From contig GG745330.1 in the NCBI GenBank assembly GCA_000151295.1, positions 2,009,606 through 2,073,605 of the forward strand: a DNA stretch of 64,000 nucleotides, written 5' to 3'. Position 1 is the first letter of the stretch. Each line of letters opens with the position of its first letter. The position numbers and the translations under genes are program-made. The DNA comes from Allomyces macrogynus ATCC 38327. Taxonomy: Eukaryota; Blastocladiomycota; Blastocladiomycetes; Blastocladiales; Blastocladiaceae. Shown piece by piece: positions 39,257 to 46,986 of the stretch. The notes under the pieces were generated by a model. It searched no databases and had not been told where the DNA came from. It saw nothing but the letters and a program-made list of their open reading frames with translations.

Positions 39257-39691
39257 GAGGTCGGTGGGGGGTATGGCTGAGGCGGGCGAAAGCCGGTACG
39301 GCTGAAGCAGGCGAAGCGGGGGCGGAAGCCGGTACGGCTGAAGCCGGGGCGTCGAGCGGTAATAGGCATGGCTGGTACATTGGAGTGTCGGAACTACAGC
39401 CTCCGCCCTGTCGGACCCCTAGAAGTACGACAAAGGTCACAACACGGGGGATACGACACGCGGACCCCACACCACAGCAATTGGCCGCGGTAATAGGTCC
39501 ACGCGCCCGAGCGAAGCGAGCCTCAGTGATGTAGCTCAGCGTAGTTCTCGCAGATGGGGCTGGGGGTCGGTCAGGGGCACAGTACCACGACAGAATCGGT
39601 GGAAGTCCGTCAGGGCAGAGTCGGGGATGCGACTGCCGAATCTCGGCGGCTGTCTTCAAGGACGGGTGTTTGCTCCTTGAGACCGAATCAA

Positions 39692-39738
39692 AGTGCCACA
39701 CTTTTGTATTCTTTATAGTGCTTGCAAAACCGTGGCAG
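39692..39738. repeat. Imperfect inverted repeat in left TIR
   Basis: A diverged copy of the hairpin at 39928-39975: AGTGCCACACTTTTG, a spacer with TATTCTTTATAG, then CAAAACCGTGGCAGC. The right-hand arm carries mismatches. Confidence 0.6.
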
Positions 39739-39785
39739 CAATCTCTCACAGTGAGGCGCACTGTTGCAGAACATCTGCCGCGATT

Positions 39786-39883
39786 TGAATCTACGAGTCT
39801 GCCCTGGAACTGAATCTACGAGTCTGCCCTGGAACTGACTCTCGAGTCTGCCCTGGAACTGAATCTACGAGTCTGCCCTGGAG
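39786..39883 (+). repeat. 25-bp tandem repeat in left TIR, four copies
   Basis: The unit reads TGAATCTACGAGTCTGCCCT followed by GGAAC; the third copy is 24 bp with CTCGAG in place of TACGAG. It is mirrored at 55498-55595 in the right TIR. Confidence 0.85.
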
Positions 39884-39927
39884 AAATCGTGGCAGCTGTT
39901 TTCCTGGACAATTGTCTGATTCTAGAA

Positions 39928-39975
39928 AGTGCCACACTTTTGTATTCTTTATAGTTCTTGCAAAAGTGTGGCACT
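39928..39975. repeat. Perfect hairpin in left TIR (15-bp arms, 18-nt loop)
   Basis: AGTGCCACACTTTTG pairs exactly with CAAAAGTGTGGCACT around an AT-rich loop. The mirrored copy is at 55406-55453. It may be a replication, packaging or protein-binding site. Confidence 0.8.
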
Positions 39976-40463
39976 AGTCTCTGTTTGCCACCCCGACAGC
40001 CGCCATTTTTTTGACAGACCGTCGGGGTAAATCGCGAGTGTAGGGCAGCGCCGGGGCTTCCAGGGCAGATAATCCGCCCAAAAATCCCAGGGCAGAAGTC
40101 AGGGCGGTGTTCCAGGGCAGAGCTCGTGGGCAGACTCTCGTGGTTGGTTCGTGGGCAGACTTTCGTGGTTGGTTCGTGGGCAGAAGTCCAGGGCAGTGTT
40201 CCCAGGGGCGCAGGTAGTTGCTGAGTTGGCCTTGGAGTCACGCCGCTCACGCTGTTGCACGCTGTCCAGTCCTTACTTGCGAGACATTTGGCCTTGAACG
40301 GCGTGCGACGGCGTGACCAGCGCGAGACACTCGGCGAAGGCGGCCTGCGGATTCCGTCGGATGAAGGGCGAAGCAAGGTGTCTTGGACTTCCGACGGAAC
40401 TGCCCATGAACCGCTGCGGTGAATGTCGATGTCGGCGCTCGTCATTGGCATCTGCCCCAAAGA

Positions 40464-40471
40464 TATAAAAG
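40464..40471 (+). promoter_or_regulatory. TATA box (TATAAAAG) of the first element gene
   Basis: TATAAAAG lies 32 bp before the ATG at 40503, just inside the left TIR. It is a canonical eukaryotic TATA element and fits rightward transcription of the first gene. Confidence 0.6.
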
Positions 40472-40502
40472 GGAGGCCCCCGCGCGAACGACGACCAGCA
40501 AA

Positions 40503-41300
40503 ATGGACGACAACACCTTCCAGATGATACAACCCGACTTCTCGACAAGCTGCACGCTTTCCTGAATGACCTCTCGTCGCGCCCGCCCGTGAGCCCCGAG
40601 CACGAATTCGGCTGGAACACGTTCATGAAATACACCAAGTCAAAATGGAAGGCGACGCACCGTGACGATATCCTGGTTATCATCCAGGCGTTCAAGAACG
40701 GACCGCTCACGTACATCCTGCAAAATCAGTCTGCACGCTACGAAAAAATCGGCACTATGGTCGCTGAAATCCGCACCAAGTACACAACGCAGATGACCAG
40801 ACTCGTGTGCGAAAACGAGCATCTTGCCAACAAAAACCTCAAGCTCAAGGCCACGATGTTCGACCAAATGAACGAACGCAAACGCCATACGTTGTGTGTT
40901 TTGTCCTTTACCCGTCCAAGACTGACGCTCCGCCCTTGCAATCGCAGATTTTTCGCTGACCTATGCGCCCGACGACCTCGTCACGCCGACGACAAAGTGC
41001 CACCGCATCGAGCAACAGCCCTTGACACGTGAGTCGACGCCCTTTTTCACGTACGACACCGACGACCTGCATGACATCGACATTGCGCCCATTACCCCGA
41101 TGCAGGACGGCACGCCGACGACGACCCCCGCGCCTACCTCGTCGACGACCACCCCCGCCAGCCCCACCCCTGTCACCTCCACGCAGAAACGCACGCGGTC
41201 GGATTCAAGTTCGTCGGATTTGTCGAGCTTGTCGGATTCGTCGAACTCAAGTTCGGACAGTTCGAGTGATGAGGAGATTACCAACACGCGTCGCGTTTGA
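40503..41300 (+). CDS. PLV protein of unknown function, coiled coil plus Thr/Pro/Ser tail; frame breaks or intron
   Basis: The ATG at 40503 follows a TATA box. The first ten codons (MDDNTFQMIQ) must shift frame near 40535 to reach a long helical segment (LLDKLHAFLNDL onward to about 40,885), which has a charged, coiled-coil character. Near 40,890-40,952 the frame changes again. The sequence there has a GT start, a CTGAC branch-like site and a TTGCAATCGCAG 3' end, so it may be an intron of about 55-60 bp rather than an indel. The last part (to the TGA at 41298-41300) is acidic and rich in Thr, Pro and Ser, ending in a Ser/Asp run. No homologue is recognised. It is the only leftward-end gene transcribed inward from the left TIR, a position often used for early or regulatory genes. 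Confidence 0.5.
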
Positions 41301-41404
41301 AAATAATGAATTTCATTGTTTACTTCCCATGTCTCCGCCAACGACAAGAGGCCACAAATAACACATTGCACGAACATCATTCGCGCAGTGTGCAAGACAC
41401 TCAA

Positions 41405-41614
41405 TCAAAATACAACCGGTAAACTGAACCGGGTGGTAGTTTTTCGCGGACTGCGGTTGGACGACTGTCCGGTGGGTTTAGGGGAATTGGCCTTAGTGGG
41501 TTCCACGACCGAACTGGTTGAGTTGGGGGTGATGGGCGTTCCTGTTGCGAAAATGTCGACGTCGCCTTCATTATTCCCTTTATCAATAAACTTGAGCAAA
41601 AAAACTAGACACAT
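41405..41614 (-). CDS. Small PLV hypothetical protein (69 aa)
   Basis: The ATG at 41614 starts 14 nt after the stop of the 31-residue membrane protein, in the same direction as the virion cluster. The N-terminus is hydrophobic (MCLVFLLKFI), the rest polar and Thr/Pro-rich. No homology is recognised, and it lacks the shared upstream T-tract motif, so it may be read from the preceding transcript or be spurious. Confidence 0.35.
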   Translation of the reverse strand: MCLVFLLKFIDKGNNEGDVDIFATGTPITPNSTSSVVEPTKANSPKPTGQSSNRSPRKTTTRFSLPVVF

Positions 41615-41628
41615 GGTGCGTTTACGTA

Positions 41629-41724
41629 TTACTCTGATTTATTTTTTACATTGTAGCCGATTAGCGCAAACTGCGACAAAACGATGACAGCGTTCATTGC
41701 AAGAATGACAACCTCGAAGAGCAT
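41629..41724 (-). CDS. 31-residue single-pass membrane microprotein of the PLV
   Basis: The ATG at 41724-41722 opens a 31-codon frame ending TAA at 41631-41629. Residues 2-24 are strongly hydrophobic (LFEVVILAMNAVIVLSQFAL), followed by a short basic tail (YNVKNKSE). It is preceded by the same TTTA plus eight-T motif used by the capsid genes, and lies 30 bp after the minor capsid stop, which supports real expression. Small membrane proteins are common among PLV and virophage virion genes; the role here is unknown. Confidence 0.5.
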   Translation of the reverse strand: MLFEVVILAMNAVIVLSQFALIGYNVKNKSE

Positions 41725-41754
41725 TGTTGTTTAGAAATGGCTCAGAAAAAAAAC
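41725..41754 (-). promoter_or_regulatory. Upstream motif of the 31-aa gene (T8 tract plus TTTA)
   Basis: Read on the minus strand, an eight-T tract followed by CTGAGCC and CTAAACAAC precedes the ATG. The T-tract begins 2 nt after the minor capsid stop codon, so it may also end that upstream transcript. Confidence 0.5.
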
Positions 41755-42519
41755 TTAGATAAAATCAATCGTGACGTACCATTCAGCCCCCATGAAGTTC
41801 AACTGCTGGAGCTTCTCATCGCACAGCGTAATGTCGATATGGCTAACCAGAATTGGCTGGTCACGGCTCATGTGCATGTACGACGATTGATGAGGTCTGT
41901 ACTCCATGTAATGACCAGTCGGAGCCAGCACATAAAAACTACAGAGTACCGAGTTGTCAGATGGAAAACTGGAGTGGATGTTGTCGCGTAGCATCGTACC
42001 GAGATTCACGGAACGCACATTCACAATTTTGGTGTCGATAAGGTTGATGACATGGTTCCCAGTCTGCACGTTACTGTACACGCTACTGAGCTTATCAAAC
42101 CCCATCAAATCGTATGCTGAGTTTGGGCCTGGTGTCAAAATAAATGGGTCGCCACCAGTGTTGATAATACTGAGTTGATTTGTGACAGAGTCCAGGGCGA
42201 CGTCAAACACCCCGTTCCAAAAAAATGGGGACGTGGCTGTATTTGCATTGAGCTGTTGTTTAAGAGCTGCGCTAAACGATGTTGCGCTGTAATTGCCCTG
42301 TGGAATCGAAACCCAGCCAGGCTTAAGGATACCCAAAGGGGTTTTCTGCGTGATATACACAGTGTTCTTCGAGTCGGTAACGTTATACCAACTGTGACAA
42401 AAGAACGCCGAGTTCACACGACACGCGTGGACCTCAATTGGAACTGGGAGTTGGTAGCGATTCTGAACCAAATCGGTTGAGCAAATAGTGACTGATTTGT
42501 AGTTCGTGGTGTCAAGCAT
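41755..42519 (-). CDS. PLV minor capsid (penton) protein
   Basis: This 254-residue protein starts at the ATG at 42519-42517. Its length and its beta-strand-rich pattern (VTICSTDLVQNRYQLPVPIE at the start, WYVTIDFI at the end, with alternating hydrophobics throughout) match the single jelly-roll penton protein of PLVs and virophages. The motif KPGWVSIPQGNYSATSF, matching the phrase 'I..G.YS...L...L' in such proteins, supports this. It would form the pentameric vertices of the icosahedral shell. It lies downstream of the major capsid and 82-residue genes on the same strand, the usual virion-cluster order. The call rests on fold pattern and context, not on alignment. Confidence 0.75.
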   Translation of the reverse strand: MLDTTNYKSVTICSTDLVQNRYQLPVPIEVHACRVNSAFFCHSWYNVTDSKNTVYITQKTPLGILKPGWVSIPQGNYSATSFSAALKQQLNANTATSPFFWNGVFDVALDSVTNQLSIINTGGDPFILTPGPNSAYDLMGFDKLSSVYSNVQTGNHVINLIDTKIVNVRSVNLGTMLRDNIHSSFPSDNSVLCSFYVLAPTGHYMEYRPHQSSYMHMSRDQPILVSHIDITLCDEKLQQLNFMGAEWYVTIDFI

Positions 42520-42541
42520 GTTTTTACAATTTGCAGAGAAT

Positions 42542-42790
42542 TTAATTTACTGCATCGCCAGGGTCCTGCTCTTTATTATACCAGTCCCATGCGTCTTGAG
42601 CCAGGTCCGCGCCACGCTCGACAAGGCTTGTAACGGGCGACCAGGCTGGGTTCACCCGCGACGCCCATCGCGCTACAGTTTTGATGCCTTTAAAGACTAA
42701 CGGCGCGTTCTCATTAATCACGCGACCAGCATTCATCAATGTTGTTGTTAGTGGTTGGACGTAGTTGGTCCAGATGTTCTTTAGCCACAT
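42542..42790 (-). CDS. Small PLV virion-type protein (82 aa)
   Basis: The ATG at 42790-42788 follows the shared T-tract/TTAAACA motif. The product has amphipathic helices rich in Trp (MWLKNIWTNYVQPLTTTLMN; WASRVNPAWSPV; DAWDWYNKEQD). Its place between the major and minor capsid genes suggests a minor virion or membrane-active component, like the small pVI/pX-like proteins of related viruses; that is inference only. The reading frame is intact and its stop lies 22 bp before the minor capsid ATG. Confidence 0.6.
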   Translation of the reverse strand: MWLKNIWTNYVQPLTTTLMNAGRVINENAPLVFKGIKTVARWASRVNPAWSPVTSLVERGADLAQDAWDWYNKEQDPGDAVN

Positions 42791-42827
42791 GGTAGGGGGT
42801 GTTTAACAAGTGGTTACGAAAAAAAAT
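42791..42827 (-). promoter_or_regulatory. Upstream motif of the 82-aa gene (T8 tract plus TTAAACA)
   Basis: Minus strand: eight T, CGTAACCACTTG, then TTAAACACCCCC and the ATG. It matches the element upstream of the major capsid gene almost position for position. Confidence 0.6.
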
Positions 42828-42851
42828 TGAAGTTAAAGACAGTGATCCTTT

Positions 42852-44111
42852 TTAGCGGGTTACCTCTACCTCCCCTGTCCCCTTGAAAGTCACCATGTAA
42901 TCAAGGTGAACATAAGCCGAGACATAACACTGTGGATGCGATGCGGCAAGGGTCTGGACGTACGCATAAATATCAACGTTGTTTTCCTTGTGCAGAGTAA
43001 GACCGCTGATGAGTGTGCGTGAAGACTCGAACTCGCGCATGAGCACAAATGACGAGTCAGCAGTCGTGGTTGATGGCGCCCATAGAGCAGGGGTCATGCG
43101 CCAGCCTACCGCACGGTGGTGAAGGGCATCCTGCGCCTCTTGGTAAAAAGTGGTCTGCAAAGTGTCGCTAGCAAGGGGGGTCGTTGGGATGGTGCGTCCC
43201 GCCACTGACCATTGAGCCTGTTTAATGATATTACTGTATTGGTAAAACTTCTCAACGCCAACACCGTCCCCGTCAACAACGTCCTTCGTTTGAGTGATAA
43301 TAGTGATGTCCTTGATTGACGAGTCGCGATTGCTGACAGTCAAAGCTGCGCTTGGAGTGTTCCACATAAGCGGGCATAGGGCATAAGTTGAGCCGTAGAG
43401 GGTAAGACCACTCTCCTGGAACACCCGGTCGTAGTAAGCATCCTGGAAGTCCGAGTAACTGATGCAATTGGCCGAGAAATAAGGGTCGTCGATGGTGTAA
43501 GACGAGTTGCTAATGACGTTTGCTGGGTTGTATCCTGTCTGGCGCACAAGGCATTTCACCGAATCCTCCAAAACCAGCTCGACCACCAATGACCCGAAGT
43601 ACTTGAGAGGAAGCGCCTTACCGTTACCAAGGATAGCTGACAGCGTCAGCGGCAAAAAGTACGTTTTCTGGACCGTATCGTCGGTTGTGTCAGATTTGTT
43701 GTAGCCTTGAGCGATGGCCAGAGGGCCTTGGCGTAAATCCTGTGTGACGGTCATTCCAGCAAGGCACGATGCAATCAAATTGTAGCCTGAGATAGATTCA
43801 ATGAGCTGGTTGTTTTTCGCATACACATTCAGGGTCTTGACCACTCCGTGAATCCCTTCAGAGAAGCGAGTCTTTGCAACGTTGGTCTTGGCCTTGAACA
43901 CGACTCCAGACGTCTTTGTGTCCATGAAAAGAGCGACGTTCGGGATGGGGATTTTAATTGAGCGCCCGCCGTTGAAACTCGTGCCGTTCTGCGATGGGAA
44001 CTGTGTTGACACACGTTCACCATCAGGCGCCATATTTGGAACGCTGTACTGCGTAAAGGGGTCGGCTGAAACAGGGGTGAGCTCGTTGAACTTGCGTGAA
44101 CTTGTTGACAT
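42852..44111 (-). CDS. PLV major capsid protein (double jelly-roll)
   Basis: This 419-residue protein starts at the ATG at 44111-44109. It has the size and strand-rich composition of the double jelly-roll major capsid proteins of PLVs, with an N-terminal region (PVSADPFTQYSVP, IKIPIPNVALFMDTKTSGVV) and a C-terminal second barrel ending HLDYMVTFKGTGEVEV. It should form pseudo-hexameric trimers in a T-number icosahedral capsid. It lies directly downstream of the packaging ATPase and upstream of the 82-residue and penton genes on the same strand. The reading frame is intact. Upstream are the T8 tract and TTAAACACTCCCC motif. Assignment is by fold pattern, length and gene order. Confidence 0.85.
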   Translation of the reverse strand: MSTSSRKFNELTPVSADPFTQYSVPNMAPDGERVSTQFPSQNGTSFNGGRSIKIPIPNVALFMDTKTSGVVFKAKTNVAKTRFSEGIHGVVKTLNVYAKNNQLIESISGYNLIASCLAGMTVTQDLRQGPLAIAQGYNKSDTTDDTVQKTYFLPLTLSAILGNGKALPLKYFGSLVVELVLEDSVKCLVRQTGYNPANVISNSSYTIDDPYFSANCISYSDFQDAYYDRVFQESGLTLYGSTYALCPLMWNTPSAALTVSNRDSSIKDITIITQTKDVVDGDGVGVEKFYQYSNIIKQAQWSVAGRTIPTTPLASDTLQTTFYQEAQDALHHRAVGWRMTPALWAPSTTTADSSFVLMREFESSRTLISGLTLHKENNVDIYAYVQTLAASHPQCYVSAYVHLDYMVTFKGTGEVEVTR

Positions 44112-44147
44112 ATTGGGGAGTGTTTAATTACGGTTTAGAAAAAAAAG
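44112..44147 (-). promoter_or_regulatory. Upstream motif of the major capsid gene (T8 tract plus TTAAACA)
   Basis: Minus strand: eight T, CTAAACCGTAA, TTAAACACTCCCC, then the ATG. The T-tract sits just after the stop of the ATPase gene, so termination and initiation signals may be combined. Confidence 0.6.
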
Positions 44148-44148
44148 T

Positions 44149-44938
44149 TCATTGTAACCAGTGTTTAAATGAGTCGTTGAACCTATATTCAATTGGGTTC
44201 TGGTTATTGATTACGAGAAAAGGCCGCCCTGGCCCCTCAAACAGGTCCTCGACCATTTCAAAAAACGCATTTTTACTTAGTTTGGACGCGTTCTCAAGGT
44301 AAATTTTTTCAAGTTGCGCCCTGTTCCAGGTGGGAAAAAGGATAATACCAGAGTTGTTTGCGCGAATTGCTGGCGGGATGCTCGTCCAATACTGCACCGA
44401 AAAAATCACACTACATCTGTAGTGGCGTGAGTTTGCTATGAAGTTTTGCAAATGGGTCTTTTAAGAACTTGAGTCCAAGACAATCGTCGAAAATCAACAA
44501 CGTACGGGGTAGCGTTTCCTTGTCGTGTTTTTCCTCAAATCGTTCTTTATACGCGTCCCGAATTTTCACAAGTTCCTTCATGAACGCACGTGGTTCGGTG
44601 TGATACTCGTGAATGCGCTGCGCGTGGGGGTCGTCGTCGTCGCCCACTGGAACAACTCCTGCTGGATAGTCGATTTTCTTGCGGCGCAATACGGGCTCCT
44701 TGAGGAGCTTCCGGTACTTGCTGTCTGACCATAGAGTCGGGCAGAATATGACAATGCGGTCGAAATAGGCCCTGTAAAAATCATTGCCCGCGATTAAGTT
44801 GTAAACGATTGTCGATTTGCCCTGTCCTTTTCCTCCCAATAGCATCAAAGAAAACTCTGGAAGCAAAATGGGGACTGGGTCTTTATTCCTTTGGTTAAAT
44901 TGGCCGTCATCGACGGGCTTGATATCAAATGTTCGCAT
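44149..44938 (-). CDS. FtsK/HerA-type genome-packaging ATPase, split by a one-base frame break
   Basis: The ATG at 44938-44936 opens a 175-codon frame with Walker A GGKGQGKST (about 35-43), FDRIVIFCPTLWSDSKYRKL and the Walker B TLLIFDDCLGL. It then goes out of frame at a three-T run (44450-44452). The remaining 100 residues continue in the next frame with NFIANSRHYRCSVIFSVQYW, including the RH..(C)S...Q sensor-like motif of PLV/virophage ATPases, and end at 44149. Total length would be near 260 residues, normal for the family. It would pump DNA into preformed capsids. Either one T is missing in the assembly or this copy is inactive. It sits between the coiled-coil protein gene and the major capsid gene. 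Confidence 0.8.
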
Positions 44939-44963
44939 CCTTTAATTATGAGCACAGAAAAAG
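44939..44963 (-). promoter_or_regulatory. Upstream motif of the ATPase gene (short T tract plus TTAAAGG)
   Basis: Minus strand: a five-T tract, CTGTGCTCA, then TAATTAAAGG and the ATG. It is a weaker version of the motif before the capsid genes. The T tract follows the stop codon of the 511-residue gene. Confidence 0.4.
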
Positions 44964-46499
44964 TTACCATTTGACTGGGGCAGTGAGTGGCTTCCTGAAT
45001 TCGATGGGCTTGCGCGGGGGCGGGGTGAACGCCGGGCGCCCGACGTCGCGCGTTGAATACATCCCTGTAAGACGGTTGTCGTACCGGTCCTGACGCTCGA
45101 TTGCCTTCTTATTCTTGATACGCATAATCCTCAGCATCTCGTTCAAGATTTTCTCCACGCCGTCGTTTCCATCACCATTGCCACTCGATGTGTTAATGGC
45201 AACCGTCAGTTGAGACGACAGATTAACAAGCTCTTCACGGATTCCGTTGGTGTCGCTTACAGTTGAAGGAATGTTTTTGATGGCGTCGACGATGTTCCGT
45301 GTCGACTCGTTGATTTGTGCCTGGGAATTTTGGGCTGCCGACTGCTGCGCCCGAATTAACACATCGCCTGTGCTCTCAATGGCCTTCGTCACTGACAACA
45401 TGCTGGCCGTCTGCGCATTGACCGCGCCCACAACTGCATTTTGCTGGGAACGAACCTCGTCAATGATACCTTGAGCCAGCGACTGCATTTGCTGGTTGCT
45501 CGCAATATCCTGACTTGACATCAACTGGCGCGTGTATTCATCTGCGATTCGTTGGCGGTCTGATGCAGAGTTGATGCTGTCGTAAATGGCGGTGAACGCG
45601 TTCGTGAGACCCGACAAAAATTCCTGGGGCAATGACGCTGTTGTCTCGACATTCGTGAAATAATTATTAATGACACTTTGTGTGCGCGCGTCGACAAAAG
45701 ACTGGCGGCTGTCGACATATGTGTCTTGTTTGATGTTTTGCGTGTTGGTCTGAGCCAGGTAATTGAGCTCGTTGTAAGTAAATGCGTTGTTCTGCGAGTA
45801 TTCCACTGCGGGTACGTGGCCTGGTTTATAGAACGGACGTGGTGGTTGTGTAATCGCGTTCCCCATCTGCGGAATCACGGCCACTCTGTCTCCATCACGA
45901 ACGACCAGTCCACTGCTGCTCGAGGCCGCTGACACGTCTGCAGCTTCATAGCGGCTCATCCCCCCTGGGACAAGCTGCGTTTCTGTAGCCACGGACACCG
46001 CCACCGGCCCTGCTTCGATTGGCGACGCGAATTCCTTCTCTACGGGAGCAATCGGCACGACTGCGCGCGACAGGTCCTCCTCATTTGGTGTATCTGGCTC
46101 GACGTCAAGCTGCATTGGTGTGTCCCCTTCGATTGGTACGCGGCGACGCGTCGACACCTCGACCCTCGTGTTGGGCAACACAAGGTCGCGGATTTCCTGT
46201 TCCACCTGCATCCTGGTAGAGGCCCTGTCACTTGCCACGTTCAGCTCTCCTCCCTCCAACAAATAAGGCACGGCGCTCTTCACTTGTGGCACTGTGTAGA
46301 AGAGGTACGTTTTACCTTTGACGTCCACGATAAACTTACGGCCTTCGCGTGAGGCCTGCACGCCAGGTAATTTATTCAACGCGCGAACCGCAGCAGATGG
46401 GTCTTTGACGTTTGGGGGAATGGCGTGTTTAAACTGAACAACTTGTGAGTTAGCTGTTGATTTCTTTTGTGAGTTGTCTTTTCTTGGAGTCCTTCCCAT
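44964..46499 (-). CDS. Large PLV virion-type protein with coiled coils (511 aa)
   Basis: The intact frame starts at the ATG at 46499-46497 with a basic, Ser/Lys-rich N-terminus (MGRTPRKDNSQKKST). A small ordered segment follows (AAVRALNKLPGVQASREGRK). A Pro/acidic linker covers about residues 100-240. From about 260 to 450 it is helical and Gln/Asn/Ala-rich with coiled-coil periodicity (EFLSGLTNAFTAIYDSINSA, QSLAQGIIDEVRSQQNAVVG). The C-terminus is basic and Pro-rich. No enzymatic motif is visible. Its position at the head of the capsid cluster, next to the ATPase, suggests a structural or core-organising role; the function is unknown. Confidence 0.6.
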   Translation of the reverse strand: MGRTPRKDNSQKKSTANSQVVQFKHAIPPNVKDPSAAVRALNKLPGVQASREGRKFIVDVKGKTYLFYTVPQVKSAVPYLLEGGELNVASDRASTRMQVEQEIRDLVLPNTRVEVSTRRRVPIEGDTPMQLDVEPDTPNEEDLSRAVVPIAPVEKEFASPIEAGPVAVSVATETQLVPGGMSRYEAADVSAASSSSGLVVRDGDRVAVIPQMGNAITQPPRPFYKPGHVPAVEYSQNNAFTYNELNYLAQTNTQNIKQDTYVDSRQSFVDARTQSVINNYFTNVETTASLPQEFLSGLTNAFTAIYDSINSASDRQRIADEYTRQLMSSQDIASNQQMQSLAQGIIDEVRSQQNAVVGAVNAQTASMLSVTKAIESTGDVLIRAQQSAAQNSQAQINESTRNIVDAIKNIPSTVSDTNGIREELVNLSSQLTVAINTSSGNGDGNDGVEKILNEMLRIMRIKNKKAIERQDRYDNRLTGMYSTRDVGRPAFTPPPRKPIEFRKPLTAPVKW

Positions 46500-46531
46500 G
46501 GTTGTGTTTACAATAAACCAAAGGAAAAAAG
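46500..46531 (-). promoter_or_regulatory. Upstream motif of the 511-aa gene
   Basis: Minus strand: a six-T tract, CCTTTGGTTTATT, then GTAAACACAACC before the ATG. The GTAAACA core and spacing resemble the motif of the capsid genes. Confidence 0.45.
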
Positions 46532-46660
46532 TGGAATTCCGTCTGAAAATGGAATTCCAAGTGGAATTCCAAGTGGAATTTGGGCGGAAAATGGAATTCC
46601 AAGTGGAATTTGGGCGGAAAATGGAATTCCGTTTTTCTAAAACTGGAATTCCAACGGTGC
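46531..46660. repeat. GGAATTCC-containing tandem repeats within the PLV
   Basis: Seven or so GGAATTCC/GGAATTTG boxes occur in about 130 bp. Two near-identical 30-bp units (AAATGGAATTCCAAGTGGAA then TTTGGGCGGA) are flanked by partial copies. The array covers the 3' end of the 105-residue gene and the gap to the 511-residue gene. Open frames through it on both strands are simple repeats and probably not proteins. Confidence 0.8.
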
Positions 46661-46954
46661 ACTGCTGTTCCTGTCTCCAGTTGGCTTTGTGATGCCAAAT
46701 TTCGCATAAACATCGGCCATCCGTTCCCGCTCGCGCTGCAAAAGCTTGGTCTTCATCCTCATCCGCTGAACAGCAGCACGGTCGTATTCATGGTCGTGGA
46801 CCGACCAAAGGCCCCGGACCCTCAGTTTTTGTTTGATGTATTTTTCCTTTTTTTGTGGCGTCTTCAGGGTCCACCATGCTGGCAACTCGAGCGCCCCTGT
46901 CAGTATACGGTATTGGTCGTCGGCGCCAAGTTTGGCAAGCTTGAATTTGTCCAT
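46637..46954 (-). CDS. Small basic PLV protein (105 aa)
   Basis: The ATG at 46954 opens a Lys/Arg-rich, helical protein (MDKFKLAKLGADDQYRILTG; KTPQKKEKYIKQKLRVRGL; RMKTKLLQRERERMADVYAKF). It is divergent from the fibre-like gene, whose ATG is only about 32 bp away, so the two share a very compact promoter. The last codons run into the GGAATTCC array. No family is recognised; a DNA-binding or core role would suit its charge. Confidence 0.5.
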   Translation of the reverse strand: MDKFKLAKLGADDQYRILTGALELPAWWTLKTPQKKEKYIKQKLRVRGLWSVHDHEYDRAAVQRMRMKTKLLQRERERMADVYAKFGITKPTGDRNSSAPLEFQF

Positions 46955-46986
46955 GGTTTTTTTCCTTAGTCTATAGTAACAAAAAA

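Larger units (their letters stand above)
39231..40355 (+). repeat. Left terminal inverted repeat of the PLV
   Basis: The reverse complement of 55025-56150 matches this block from TGGCGCTGCCC through GGCCTGCGGATTCC, where similarity ends. It contains a terminal palindrome, GCCGGTACGGCTGAAGC direct repeats (near 39290 and 39330), two hairpin-forming segments, a 25-bp tandem array and CGTGGGCAGACT repeats (near 40128-40190). No protein-coding function is apparent. Confidence 0.93.

Noticed and set aside
39786..40200. CRISPR-like array in the TIR
   Set aside because: Units are directly adjacent without unique spacers, the host is eukaryotic, and there are no cas genes.
41315..41690. 123-residue plus-strand frame in the element
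   Set aside because: Antisense to two small minus-strand frames that follow the virion-cluster direction; no promoter motif or homology.
46474..46692. Repetitive MEFQVEF frame (plus) and its antisense FHLEFHF frame
   Set aside because: Both simply read the GGAATTCC tandem array.
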